Shown: positions 12,101-23,735 of the stretch, in pieces
How positions within the stretch are numbered: the first letter of the stretch is position 1
How the letters are laid out: every line of letters begins with the position of its first letter
Assembly (NCBI GenBank): GCA_037127255.1
Contig: JBANSL010000002.1
Span: 3,330,001 to 3,394,000, forward strand
Direction: 5' to 3'
From: Persicaria tinctoria
Lineage: Eukaryota > Streptophyta > Magnoliopsida > Caryophyllales > Polygonaceae
DNA: 64,000 nt
Translations under genes and position numbers: made by a program
The notes under the pieces: generated by a model
Databases searched by the model: none
What the model was told of the DNA's origin: nothing
What the model saw: only the letters and a program-made list of their open reading frames with translations

Positions 12101-12357
12101 CCCCATCCCTCCGGAACGAGGTTGTAGTCAGCGAAATGGGGCTTCCCCTTGATAGTGAGAGATCGGACGTCTCTGAACCGTCGGATCAAGATCGAGGGGC
12201 TGACGGCGTAGCAGTTGCCGACGAACACGCGGCGGCGGCACCATCGTTCGGTCTCGTACCACGATTTGCAGACCAAGGAAACCGAGTTCCGGTCCGCGTG
12301 GGAGCCGATGAACGAGAGCACGTGCTCTAGAACCTCCTCTGGGAACGAACGCCTCAT
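9186..12357 (-). CDS. TIR1: TIR1/AFB1-clade auxin receptor F-box protein
   Basis: Three minus-strand exons, 11903-12357, 10231-10723 and 9186-9989, give 583 aa (TIR1 is 594). The start at 12357 puts [13 protein letters not shown], the F-box, at the N-terminus; upstream in-frame ATGs in the leader are not needed. An F-box (about 4-44) precedes leucine-rich repeats to the C-terminus. As substrate receptor of a nuclear SCF E3 ligase it binds Aux/IAA repressors with auxin as molecular glue. Hallmarks: KGKPHFADY (70-78), R399 and S434 (TIR1 R403 and S438). The F-box helix glutamate changed in Arabidopsis AFB1 is kept. Differences from TIR1: F82 to Y78 (also in AFB1), R401 to H397, R435 to K431. 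The miR393 site lies in exon 3. The three-exon structure is typical of the family. TIR1 versus AFB1 assignment within the clade is uncertain. Confidence 0.95.
9413..9434 (-). promoter_or_regulatory. miR393 target site
   Basis: The plus strand here reads TCCAAAGGGATCGCATTG, identical to the first 18 nucleotides of miR393, so the minus-strand mRNA is complementary to it. The last four positions pair poorly, with only the final base matching. The site encodes part of [10 protein letters not shown] in the C-terminal leucine-rich repeats, where miR393 cleaves TIR1, AFB2 and AFB3 mRNAs. The gene is therefore probably under miR393 control. Confidence 0.9.
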
Positions 12358-12612
12358 TTTGCAGATTTCCTTCGCCCTTGAGATCTGGATCGAAAGAGTT
12401 GGAGGTGGGCTCAAACAGATCTGAGAGAAATCAGCTGAAATTAGGCATAGAGCTGATCTGATAAGCTCCAATTGCAAATATAGATGATAATGGAATGACG
12501 AAAGAGGGAGATTGCGTGCACGAGGCGCTCAGCATGAGAGAGAGAGTTAGGGCTTAAAGCAAACTCAGGGAGATAGATCTGATAGATAGATAGATAAGAG
12601 AAAAAGAAGGGC

Positions 12613-12643
<31 letters not shown>

Positions 12644-13129
12644 GAGTGAGAGATATAGCAACCGGATTGAATTTGACCTCTTTTCAGCCAAAGAAAAAAG
12701 CACGAAGAGAGAAGGAAGAGGATAAATTGAAAAAAGGGATCTTTTAGGGTAATTTGTCAAAATATGTGGGGAAAAAAGTAAGATTAGAGGCAAAGGAAGA
12801 GGAGGAGATCGAATCCGAGACCGATTGAATAAATGCGAAGGAAAGGGGTGAGATTGCGTCAATCGGATTAGTTACTTGGAGAAGAATAAGAAGAACAAGT
12901 GAACGGGTAATAATTTTTAGTAAAGATAACTGCTCTTTTTTACTTATCCATTCTTGAAAAGGTAAATCTATAGATATGGACTTGTCAATATTACAAAAGT
13001 ACATTTTCAAACCACAAGGAAAGCGTGCAAAATGATCACGTAGGGCTGGGGCACTACCAAAAAAACCCTCTCTGTACACATATACTCCTATGATCTCTTT
13101 TCGGTGTACCCTTTATGCATTATGCACTA
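12358..13129 (-). promoter_or_regulatory. leader and promoter region of the auxin-receptor gene
   Basis: Minus-strand 5' region of the TIR1-like gene. It has a CT/GA dinucleotide run at about 12618-12643 (CT-rich on the sense strand), plus GATA-type short repeats at 12580-12597. Long minus-strand frames here (12554-12862, 12744-13079) are low-complexity Ser/Leu strings and are not called. Confidence 0.5.
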
Positions 13130-13630
13130 TATATCTAGAGTTCAAAATGCGATATATCCAAGGTTTTTCTCGGACTATCTTCTCTCTGTACTTGACAATT
13201 ATCCTTCGTTTGCATGTAACAACTATTCGTGTAGCACACACGTGTATCACATGGAATGTCCTTGAAGATAACATCGTTCCTCATCAACCATGTGTGGTAG
13301 ATGGTTGCACATAGCACTAGTAGCTTCACACGGAAATAGTTTATTTTCTGGACGCATTTAGGCTCTCGGGCAAACCATTCTAACTACTCCTTTATGGAGT
13401 CCTTCCGGGTCTCGATACTCACCCATCTACAACTTTCCAAGTTAAGTCTTGGGTCTCCTAAACAACGGGGCATCTAAAGCATAGGCGGGGCTTCGTTTCT
13501 TCCTCCCTTTTACACAAGCTACAAAATGCTGCACCTTTGCCACGCAAATGTCTTGTCTTCTGCCATATCTGCGGCCTTCCTCGAACAGCAAGCCAAGTAA
13601 TGAAAGCTCAACTACGGTTTTGAATACCAT
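13130..13630 (-). pseudogene. degenerate LINE reverse-transcriptase C-terminus (zf-RVT/RNase H linker)
   Basis: On the minus strand, around 13600-13470, one frame reads FITWLAVRGRPQIWQ, then CSLCKREEE and CFRCP. This is the zf-RVT zinc-binding pattern found downstream of plant L1-type reverse transcriptases. Further along, 13329-13135 gives CATIYHTWLMRNDVIFK, the usual next motif. The two parts are in different frames and are separated by stops, so this is a dead fragment of a LINE ORF2. No tail or target duplication was located. Confidence 0.7.
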
Positions 13631-15408
13631 TTCTTAAAACCGGGTAAGAGGAGGAATGATTTGTAGGTGGTGGAGAAGACGAGATATGGTTGTGCTTGCA
13701 AATTGTTTAGTGCGAGGTTACAACACTCAATTTTATTTTATTTTTGTACTTGCAAATGGTATATGCCTATTTTTATTTTACTTCTTGCTTTTGGAGTTTA
13801 CAAGGTTAAAATTCAAATTGTTCATGATGATTGATAATCCTATCTCATTTTTCCCCGTCTCCCTCTTGTTCGAATTTCTTATAGCATCCTCAATGGTGAA
13901 GAACCAACCTCCCCATTTTATTTTTTCATCCAATTTGGACAACCCGAACATTGTGGACAACCTCCTCACTTTTCGGGTGCCTCAGTATATTGAGAATCTT
14001 CCCAAATATGAAACTAATCAAATGATGTCACGTGGCCCTATAATAAATCATTTTTTTTATTGGGTGTGAGATTAAAAAAAGTTGATTTTAGGAATAAGAC
14101 TAATGTGAGATATGAAAAATGAAGTGGTGAGTACTGAGAACAAAAATTAGTGACAACTGGTAAGTGAGGTGGACGAATGAGAAAATGGCAGCGAAGTTTT
14201 AGGGCACCCCGCCATGGGGATGCTCTTATAAGTTGGATAACTTTAAAACACTGAAAATTAAATTATAAGAAATTCACTTCACATAAAATAACTTTATAAG
14301 AAATGTATTTTTTATAAAAAAAAAAAATTGAACAAAATTTATGTTTAAATGTACTTGCTAAAAAATAGTGGAGGTATCTTATAGATAAATGAACTTTTTA
14401 TATTTTGAGAAAGTAAAATTCTTAAAAAGGAACAAAATTGCAGAAATTTCTATCACATCGAATCGAAGTTCTATAAAGGTGAAAAAATTACTTCATGTGA
14501 AATTTATAAAACTTAAACCTTTTTTTATATAAAGTAAAAAATTAAGATCGGATATGCCTGAAAATCAATGGAATATTTTTTTCAATTTTCTGAATTTGAA
14601 TACATGGAATCCTTTTTTTTTAATCATATATTGTCAATGGTCTTTTTAAACTATGTCATAAGAAAAATAAGTTAAAAAATTTAATTGGGAAAGATTTCCT
14701 AAAAAATAATAGTGAGCTCTTGAAAATCAATTTAAAGAAAAGGTAAAATAATTCAAATTTTGTAAATATTTTGTAACTAAGCCTCTTATGTCTTAACCAA
14801 TGACATAGGTTTAAAAAAAACATTATGGTACTTCTTATGATTGTTTTATCTTTTTATTGAACTTGTTAACCAAACAAGCTAATTATAGAAAAGAGTCCCA
14901 ACATTGATGGTTAGTTATGTAACTTATGGTGGTAGTTATGGTAGATATTTCACTATAAATCAATCTAAGAATCGTTAATATTGTTTGTCATTAATGCTAA
15001 TGTGGCTTGATTAGTAATAACTTTTCATATTAATTTTTTTTGGTGGGCATAACTTTTCAAATTAATGAATTCTCCAGTTATGGTAGATATTTGGAATTTT
15101 ATACTACTGTACCGACTATTTAAGTTTCCATGTATATACAAATTCTTACTAATAATTATAATTATCATTTACATAATTCATTTTCCGTTTAAATTATACG
15201 GAGTAGTATATATTTAACATATTTTGTAGATTTTTTTTTAAATTCAATATAATAAGATATATGAAATTTGGACTAAATCGTTTCTTTTTTCCCTCAAAAC
15301 TCAACTACATAAGATGGTGAATTGATTCAGATTTGGGACCAAAAATGTTCCTTTTTTTTTCCTTCTATATAGCAAATATTTGGGTAACGTCATTTACGTA
15401 CAATATGT
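13631..15408. other. AT-rich intergenic, no gene
   Basis: About 1.8 kb of AT-rich DNA. A 137-codon plus-strand frame (13656-14069) has no recognisable domain and a composition typical of AT-rich noncoding sequence. The GGGGATGCTCTTA stretch near 14217 is common in plant repeats. Confidence 0.5.
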
Positions 15409-16046
15409 CCACCGCTCAATATCGTTCTATAGGACGAGAGTCTGAAACTCTAAATAAGTTGCCAACCATCAGGATATACCGTGTGATAAAGCCGAGATAA
15501 GCAAATCGTCCCAACATTGATCTCCTGGAAGATATGATAAAAATTCAACCTCTTGAAGGAATGGATAAGAAGGATGTCAAAGATCAACATCTCGATATCC
15601 CAGGGGCACCGGGTCCCATGACGACGTTGATGATGGTAAGATTATTGCCTTCCACCTTAACCCGATGCAACCCCAAAAGACTTGGCGGCAACAACTCCAT
15701 CAAGGAGGGCACGAGCTTCGACTTCAATAGCGGAAATATTCCTGCACAAGAAAGCATCACAAGCAATCACTAGACCACAATGGTTTCGAATAAAAAAAGC
15801 TACCGTTGGTTCTCCATAATTCAGTTTCGATCTTTTTTCTTGGTTGTAGTGTTCCTCTCATCTTCTGTATTGTTAAAGGAAAGACACATGGTGAATTGTT
15901 TGGGACTTTCCACCCTTAATCATAAAGTTGAGTTTTATAAATTGGATATTTTCTTGCGATAGAGCATTTTAATCAAATGACCCGTCCACCACTCAATAGC
16001 GTTCCATAGGACGAGAGCCTGAAACTCTAAATGAGTTACCAACCTA
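15409..16046 (+). repeat. diverged 60-bp direct repeat pair
   Basis: About 60 bp at 15409-15470 recurs at 15988-16046 in the same orientation with scattered substitutions. Both contain the core ATAGGACGAGAG. The pair is about 580 bp apart. They may be relics of the ends of a small LTR or TRIM-type element. I did not find a primer-binding site, polypurine tract or target duplication. Confidence 0.5.
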
Positions 16047-17129
16047 TCAAAATAACTTTAGGTTTGATGTTTTTCATCTTTCGTTGTTTGTATTGTCTGG
16101 TGTTTTACCCCCTTTTTATATTTGTTGTATTTTAACGGTCTATCATCAGCCTCTTAACTTTCAGCCTTGTTTGCTTAATAAAAAACATTAGTGAAAGATA
16201 ACTTACCAAAATTGTACTCTGAGGGTGTTAAACCAAACCAACACTAACTAGCAAACAAGAAGAAAGTTTTATTTGGATAAAGCCTACAAAAAGAAAGTTA
16301 AAAAAGTAAAAACTCAACTGCTTGCTTTACCTTTTGCTCTCTAAAAAGACTATACATTTCAAGGCAAAGATATTGAACAATAGTCTCTCCCAATACCACA
16401 GGAGTCAGGAGATAAATAACCTAAAGTTGTTTTTACAGTATCATTTTATTAAAGGTTGGCCGCTGAACCACATACTTCCCCTCTCTCCAGTGGGGTCAAC
16501 AATTATGTTTTTTCGTGGAAAATGCACCCCCTCCTCTTTAATTTTTGATTGGACAATTTGTGTTTTCTTTACTCAAATTAAAACTCAATAAGGATAAATT
16601 ATTGAATTAAATCTTACTGTATGTATTAGGATTTTTTTTTTACCGGATAAGGTAAGAATTCGAGGATCAGACATGTCTGAATTAGTGAGTGACCGATAAG
16701 TAGACAGACGGTGAATTGTCGAACCTTCGGTAATAAAAGAAAATGTGTAAAACAAAGGCGTCGAGTTCACAAACTCATGACAAACTAAGCAAACCTAAAC
16801 ATAGTAAAAAAGGGGACAATATAGACTAAGAACGAAGTCAAGCGCCACAAACACCGCTGACCAACGACACAATAGAATTCGATGTGAGCAGTGAAGTTTA
16901 TCAGGACAGTGAAGTGAAGGTGATCCTCCAAAGAAACTCTTTTCCGAATCAAGAGATGTTTCGATACACACCACCACAAACAAGACACGGTAGGGGAAGT
17001 TTTGGAAGCTAGATAAAAGTAAAATTAAAAAAGAAAGAAAGAAAAGAAAATCTCATAGGCCCTGAATTTTTTATAAAATCAAAATCAAGCAACAAATACG
17101 GAGTATAATCGAAAAGAAACAGGGATATG
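16047..17129. other. intergenic, no gene recognised
   Basis: Several short frames exist on both strands (for example 16322-16591 plus and 16785-16988 minus), but none carries a known motif. No repeat structure was resolved here. Confidence 0.45.
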
Positions 17130-17143
17130 AAGTAACATTACAA

Positions 17144-17315
17144 GTGGTGACAGATAAGGTCGCACACCTTAGTTATCAACTTATCATATCGTAGGAACTC
17201 AAATAAAATACCATTAAGGTTTTTTAGGCCTCATCCGTCGGGATGCTCTCGGTTGGCACATGACTCGTCCTTGCCGCCGCCGAATATTTTCCTTAAAAAA
17301 AATAAAATAAAAATA
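17144..17315 (+). mobile_element. 172-bp 5'-truncated LINE insertion with 14-bp TSD
   Basis: Flanked by identical direct repeats AAGTAACATTACAA (17130-17143 and 17316-17329). The insert ends in an A-rich tail. Its start resembles the sequence coding for RVADKVAHL in the 53.5-kb LINE piece, and it holds the CCTCATCCGT..GGATG motif. It is a short L1-type copy produced by target-primed insertion. Confidence 0.85.
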
Positions 17316-17329
17316 AAGTAACATTACAA

Positions 17330-18379
17330 ATTAATTTCCCCGAATCTCCATATTTGTCAAGTTTTCATCACAAATGGTGTCAAATACAGGGCGAAGGAGA
17401 TGAGCAAAATAGAATCCAGATCGGTGTTAATGGAGATGGTGGCATTTACAATGCCAACACTAGAAGAAGAGAGAGAAAGTAGAGTAAGGACCAAACCATG
17501 TGTATCTCATGTGCATCATCAAGCCAAGCAAAACCACTCAAAAATTATCCCCTTTTTGCTATTTTCTACTCTATTTATCTATTTCCATAAATTAAATTCA
17601 TCAAACACATATCAAGGTTATCAAGATATTAAAAGCTCATCTTAGCTTATATTTCATTCAAAAACTCTATACAGTTATACTTTAGGTTAAAGATGTGAAA
17701 TGATACACATCAAACGTTGATAATATAAATAATTCACACTTTGCATATAACACTTTGCATATAAGACAGTGTGTCACTCCTCCTAATACCAATTGCTTTT
17801 AATATGAAACTCCACTAGTCTTGTGAACCTATTTTCTTATTTGTTTTTTATTTTCATTTCGAAGAAAAATATAATTCTCAAACTAAGAGTAGCTAAAGAC
17901 AAAATCATATTGGTTGAAATTGACATGCTCATGGGCCATATTTTAATACAAGTGATTACAATAAAAAAAAAATTGTGCTGTTTACGTGTTAACCATATGT
18001 TGTTAGTAAAGTGATTATATTATACTAATAAATTAATAATTAAGTATATATAAAAAATAAAATTATTTAGCGTATAAGCCTTGTGTGGAATTCATACTTG
18101 TTTTCCTGCACGAGAAATTGTTGAAATTGTATAGTAGTACTATAGACGGAGTATGATTTAGGTGTTAGTTTATATCATTATCTTTCAATTTGTTAATACT
18201 AATAATTAATAATCAATGACAGATACCAATCATGTGTCGTTATCTTGATGTATATACCATCTCACAAATCATTGCAGTGATAATAATAATATAATAATTG
18301 TCCACCATGACGTGATCCAGAGTGGAAGATTAGTTGTTCACTTTCTTAAATCACTTAATAATGTCCTGTTGGATATAAA
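17330..18379. other. AT-rich intergenic, no gene
   Basis: No gene is supported. The 81-codon plus-strand frame at 17400-17645 has no recognisable motif. Confidence 0.5.
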
Positions 18380-18454
18380 GCCCAACAATATCTATAAGGG
18401 CCAGGCCCAACAATATCGATATGGGCCAGGCCCAACAATATCTATATGGCCCAG
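18380..18454 (+). repeat. 25-bp tandem repeat, three units
   Basis: Three head-to-tail 25-bp units (18380-18404, 18405-18429, 18430-18454), with one or two substitutions between units. Each contains GCCCAACAATATC. Similar GCCCA-containing strings flank them. No coding role. Confidence 0.85.
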
Positions 18455-18670
18455 GTCCATATCATCACCCAGAAAACCGTCCTCGAGCCTTGATTACTAT
18501 CCATGAAAAGTTGGCACTTGTTTAGATGTCATGTTTTTTTAACAAGGAATCCAATTCGATTCACGAGACATCACCATGTAAGGTAAATAAGAGGTCGAAA
18601 ATGACAGGCAGACTACTGTCATAATACAATAAAGAAACCAGATATAAAACAACAAAAGGAAGCACCTGCC

Positions 18671-18776
18671 TGTTAGCATTATATTTATTATACGTGTACA
18701 GTTATCATTGTACCCTTGGGTTTTCACCCATTGATATATATACAGGAGTAGGCCTCTGAGATCCGTTAAGGACTCA
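18671..18776 (+). repeat. 5' LTR, truncated (106 bp)
   Basis: Matches the first 106 bp of the 3' LTR with one visible substitution. It ends at GGACTCA, where the 3' LTR continues for 18 more bases. Includes a TATATATA promoter-like motif. Confidence 0.9.
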
Positions 18777-21700
18777 TCCACATCGACGGCTCTGATCGTC
18801 CGAATGATGTCCCTGAGCCCCTCTGGAACCGCCTTGACTCCATCGTCCTTGGATGGATCTATGCCACCATCTCTGAGGACGTCCTGATTACCGTCCTCCA
18901 ACCAAACTCTACCGCCCGTGATGTCTGGCTCCGCATAAAGGGCCTCTTCCATGACAATCAATCCGCTAGGGCAGCGGATCTTGAGGGCAAGTTCATCAAC
19001 ACCTGTCAGGAAAGCTTATCCACCGTCTCTGACTACTGCCTTGCCATCAAAGCCATTGCTGATCAACTAGGTGATGTTGGTCACAAAGTTAGCGAAGAAC
19101 GTCTTGTTCTTCAACTTATCAACGGCCTTTCCACCAAATTCGATGTCGTCGGTGGCATGATTAGCAACACATCACCACTTCCGACCTTCATGGTGGCTCG
19201 TAGCATGCTCTCCAGGGAGGAGAGCCGTCAGGGACGCCCCCAGGGCCCTTCCCATGTCCTTGTTTCCTCCAAAGACTTCAGAGCCCCAGACCCCCTTCCC
19301 CAAACCCAACCCAGACAGCCCCAACAACGCGGAGGACGCGACAGAGGCGGCAACGGCAGCGGCCGTCGCGGCCGCGGTCGCACAACCATGCAGCGACCGC
19401 CGCCAGGGCAATGGTACCCGCAGCAGCAGTGGCCCACCGCCCCGCCGCCGCCCCCTTATCCGACGTGGGCAGGATACCCCCCGCCGGAGTTGGCCTGGAC
19501 GCAACGTCCGGCACATCAGCGAGCCACATCCCCGGCAATGTACGCTTCGCAACAGCCACCAGCGCACCCCATGCACACCAACCTCTCCGCCGCTTTCTCC
19601 ACCATGGGACTTCAGCAGCCGGACGACAATTGGTACATGGATACCGGGGCCTCCTCTCACATGACGAACACACCAGGTAACCTACACACTGTCTTTAATT
19701 CGAGCACTTTACCGTCTGTTTATGTCGGAAACGGCGAGTCTCTTAAAATTGTCGGTTCGGGTCACACAACCCTTCCCAATGCCCCACCTCTACACCTCAA
19801 CAAAGTCCTGCTTGCCCCTGACCTTGTTAAAAACCTCATCTTTGTTCGTCAATTTACCGTCGATAATCATGTGGCTGTCCAATTTGACCCGTTTGGTTTT
19901 CTTGTGAAGGATCTTCGTACCGGGACCCCAATCATGCGCTGCAATAGTTCTGGCGACCTCTACCCCATCACCAAAGCTCGCCCACAGTCTCCCACCGCCC
20001 CCACCGCCTTCGTCGTTCATCGTGCTGACTTGTGGCACGCTCGTCTTGGCCATCCTGGCGACCACGTGCTCCAAAGTCTCCGCACTAGTCATTTAATTTC
20101 TTGTAATAAAGCCTCTGGCGTTTGCACTTCCTGTGAAATCGCCAAGAGCAAGCGTCTCCCCTTTAGTTTGTCTCATTCCAGTACTTTTGCACCATTTGAT
20201 ATTATACATTGTGACTTGTGGACATCTCCTATTCCGAGTGCTAGTGGATTTCGTTACTATTTGGTTGTCCTTGATGATTTCACCAATTTTGTTTGGGTTT
20301 TTCCCCTACGCCACAAATCGGAAACACAGGGTTATATTGTACACTTTCACACATTTGTCCGCACCCAATTCAATTTGCCTATCAAGGCCATTCAGTGCGA
20401 CATGGGAGGCGAGTTTGACAACACCGTCGTTCGCACTTTTTGCCAACAACAGGGGATAACCCTCCGCTTCTCTTGTCCTCAAACCTCTCCACACCACCTA
20501 CCCCTGTTGTCCCCCACCCACCCTCATCCCCCCATTCCGACGAATTCCCACCCCTTCTACGCCACATATTCCATCAAGCATCTTCCGGAACCAACACCCC
20601 GCCCCAAACCCCCGCCCAAAATCCCATACGACGGCAACTGCAGCGTGCGGCGGGCGCCGCACCCCATGCGGCGGGCGCCGCACCACAAGCGGCGGGCACA
20701 CCCCCCCTGGCGGCGGCCGCCGCACCCCCGTCGCACCCCCGCCGCACCCCATCCCCCCTCTTTTTCCCCCTCCGCCGGCGACCCCTCTTCCCCACCACCC
20801 TCCGACCGCCACCCCCGCCCACTCCATGCAGACCCGGTCGTAGTCCGGCATCTTCAAGCCTAACCCCAAATACAACCTTCTCACTACGTCTCCCGATATA
20901 TCCCCTCTCCCCAAATCCCCCCACAAGGCCTTACAGGACCCGAACTGGCATGCTGCCATGATGGATGAGTTTAGTGCTCTTATTAAAAACGGTACGTGGG
21001 ACCTCGTTCCAAGGCCTCGGGACACTAACATCATTAACTGCATGTGGTTGTTCAAGCATAAGTACAGGTCCGACGGTACTCTAGAGCGACACAAGGCCCG
21101 ACTAGTCGTCAACGGCAAGTCCCAAGAGGTCGGGGTTGACTGTGATGAGACTTTCAGCCCGGTCGTCAAACCGGCTACCATCCGCACAGTTCTGAGCATC
21201 GCCCTTACTAAGGATTGGCCTATCCATCAGCTGGACGTCAAGAATGCCTTCCTTCACGGCAACCTTCAGGAGACTGTGTACATGCATCAGCCGCCAGGCT
21301 TCTATGATCGCACCCGCCCATCTCACGTCTGCCTTCTCCGGAAGTCTCTCTATGGGTTGAAACAGGCGCCTCGCGCCTGGTATCAGCGGTTCGCCACGTA
21401 CCTCACGGACATTGGGTTTCAGGGCAGTCAGTCTGATCACTCCCTTTTTGTGTTCCACTCAGGGTCTGACACTGCCTATCTTCTCCTGTACGTCGACGAC
21501 ATCGTGCTCACCGCTTCCTCTACATCGCTCCTGTCCAGGCTGATGGCCCTGCTGCGATCAGAGTTCGCCATGACTGATCTCGGGCCCCTGAGCTACTTCC
21601 TTGGGGTCTCTGTGTCCCGCACACCTACCACATTGTTTCTTCATCAGCAGAAGTACGCTCTTGAGATCGTCGACAAAGCCGGCATGGCATCTTGCAAACC

Positions 21701-22457
21701 CGCCACCACCCCCGTCGACTGCAAGTCCAAGCTCGACGCTGCCTCCAGTCCTAAGGTTGAGGATCCTACTGCTTATCGCAGTCTGGCCGGTGCTCTCCAG
21801 TATTTGACGTTCACTAGACCGGACATTGCCTTTGCCGTACAGCAGATCTGCTTATACATGCATGATCCCCGCGAGCACCATCTTCAGGCGCTCAAGAGGA
21901 TAATCCGGTACATCAAGGGCACTTCTGACAAGGGTTTACATCTCGCTCGCAGCCGGTTTGACTCTCTCACCGCCTATTCTGACGCTGACTGGGCAGGTTG
22001 TCCGGAAACTCGCCGCTCTACGTCTGGCTTCGCAGTGTACCTCGGCGACAACCTGGTCTCGTGGTCCTCCAAGCGTCAGGCCACCATCTCCCGCTCGAGT
22101 GCCGAGGCTGAGTACCGTGGTGTTGCCAACGCCGTCGCTGAGACCTGCTGGCTCCGCAACCTTCTCTGCGAACTCCGGGTTCCCCTTCGATCGGCCACAC
22201 TGGTTTACTGCGACAATGTCTCCGCTGTCTACCTATCGTCGAACCCGGTTCAGCACCAACGGACAAAGCATATCGAGATTGACATCCATTTCGTCAGAGA
22301 AAAGGTCGCCCTAGGCCAGGTCCGCGTTCTCCATGTCCCTTCTGCACATCAGTATGCGGACATTTTCACAAAAGGATTACCTACTCCTCTTTTTACTTCT
22401 TTTCGTTCCAGTCTTGCTATTCGCTCACCTCTAGCTGCGACTGAGGGAGGATGTTAG
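18777..22457 (+). pseudogene. copia Gag-Pol polyprotein, inactivated
   Basis: One open frame runs from the LTR junction through Gag and on to a stop at 20861, but its upstream part has no ATG before 19157. Visible parts: Gag (WNRLDSIVLGW onward), Gly/Arg-rich nucleocapsid (about 19318-19400), protease DTGASSHMT (about 19640), integrase zinc-binding motif LWHARLGHP and catalytic aspartates in HCDLW and QCDMGGEF. After CPQTSP (about 20490) the sequence jumps to Pro-rich linker, so the integrase glutamate and C-terminus are lost. The RT/RNase H part is in another frame: an in-frame TAG at 20841 interrupts its upstream linker, then 20958-22457 is open, with QLDVKNAFLHG, YVDD, SDADWAGC and SRSSAEAEYR. 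Deletion, frame change and stop mean it cannot transpose alone. Confidence 0.92.
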
Positions 22458-22575
22458 CATTATATTTATTATACGTGTACAGTTACCATTGTACCCTTGG
22501 GTTTTCACCCATTGATATATATACAGGAGTAGGCCTCTGAGATCCGTTAAGGACTCAGTTCTCCAAACACTTACA
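22452..22575 (+). repeat. 3' LTR, complete (124 bp)
   Basis: Begins TGTTAG directly after the polypurine tract and ends TTACA before the CTGCC duplication. Very short for a copia LTR. Confidence 0.88.
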
Positions 22576-22580
22576 CTGCC

Positions 22581-23326
22581 CCCTATCGATCACAAAAACA
22601 ATCAACCCAACTAGAATGGAAATCGAGGAGGACTAAGGATGTACAATGAATGTCAAGAGCACGAGAGAGTCTAGAGACTAATACGGTCTCTTAACACCGG
22701 AGACACGAGGACATAAGCCCATCAAGAAAAAGAGACGTCACTAAATTGATCGATAATTAACAACTAATTAGTAGGGTTATTATATAAGTTGAATAGTTCG
22801 AATATGAAGCCTTTTTAAACTCGGCTCTTAGTAAGGAACCATTTACCTACTCTTGTTCTTGGACTTGGAAAACCATCCTTTCAAGCTGGATTTTTTCCCC
22901 CTAAAAAAGACTGTTATAACAACCGTTGCCTACGTCCACGGGTAGAGAATCAGTTTTCTTATTAGAGGAAGCGAAACAGATTAGGTTACAAGGGATCGGC
23001 GTTCCATGAGTATATGAAGAGACTCATAGAACCCTAAACAGACAATGGACTGAAAGCCCAAAATAGACAAACGATAGGCCCGTTTACAATAAACATCGCA
23101 TACCATAAAGGCGGGGTGGCGCTGCCCCTAGCCCCCGACTCGCTGACCAGTCAGTGAGACCACCGCCGGGGGCTCCTCCGACCCCCCGATACGTCGTCGG
23201 TCAACAGTCGTTCAAGGAACATTAACAAAGACAATAAATAGAAGACTCTAGAATATTTTTTTATTTTTTTGGTGGGAGACTCTATAATATTATACATACA
23301 CGTATTTTATTTAATTAAATTCAATT
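22581..23326. other. intergenic with a GC-rich patch
   Basis: No gene is seen. A GC-rich island at about 23100-23210 (GCGGGGTGGCGCTGCCCC and following) contrasts with the AT-rich surroundings. The stretch from TGTTATAACA (about 22912) to about 23205 has the look of an LTR, but I found no partner or target duplication. Confidence 0.45.
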
Positions 23327-23418
23327 CACCCACACCCCTCACCAGGAGACTCTAGAAGTCTAAAACCATATCCACCCACACCCCTCACCAGGAGACTCTA
23401 GAAGTCTAAAACCATATC
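23327..23418 (+). repeat. 46-bp perfect tandem duplication
   Basis: Two head-to-tail 46-bp units, 23327-23372 and 23373-23418, with no visible difference. Each includes CACCAGGAGACTCTAGAAGT. It is probably a recent replication-slippage duplication. Confidence 0.9.
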
Positions 23419-23735
23419 CCCTACACATTCATTTGTTTCTACCGTTTTGGCTACATTGGTCAAATAATTTACTAGTTCAGGTAAATTGAGTAAATAATAC
23501 CCATGTTTTGAGAATAGTTAGAACAAATTATAACTTTTTTTATATGATTATGTGGATCCTTCTCCAAAAGTCTGGAGATGTCTCTTTGGCCAATGTATTA
23601 TGCGAGATCAACTAGATCAGATAAATTAGTACTCTATTTACGTAATTGGATGGTGGGTTGATAGGGTTTTAGACTTTGAGTAACTCGTCTATAAAAAAAA
23701 AAAAAAATAATAATAATAAAGAAAGAAAGAAAAAA

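Larger units (their letters stand above)
18671..22575 (+). mobile_element. defective Ty1-copia retrotransposon (Ale-like) with short LTRs
   Basis: The element starts TGTTAG and ends TTACA, with a 5-bp target duplication CTGCC (18666-18670 and 22576-22580). The 3' LTR is 22452-22575 (124 bp), preceded by a polypurine tract GAGGGAGGA. The 5' LTR keeps only its first 106 bp (18671-18776) before an abrupt jump into gag, so the last 18 bp of the LTR, the primer-binding site, the leader and the start of gag are deleted. The shared 106 bp differ at one visible position. The domain order Gag-protease-integrase-RT-RNase H is copia. The Gly/Arg-rich Gag end without a zinc knuckle suggests the Ale lineage (inference). 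A poly-T stretch at 18534 suggests it landed in an older repeat. Confidence 0.92.

Noticed and set aside
11833..12330. 165-codon plus-strand ORF
   Set aside because: Antisense of TIR1-like exon 1.
12554..13079. Two long minus-strand ORFs upstream of the auxin receptor
   Set aside because: Ser/Leu low-complexity translations of a CT-rich leader; no conserved motif.
20498..21199. 233-codon minus-strand ORF rich in Gly/Arg
   Set aside because: Antisense shadow of the GC-rich linker and RT start of the copia element.
22912..23205. Possible solo LTR starting TGTTATAACA
   Set aside because: No matching second LTR, terminal CA with target duplication, or internal domains found.
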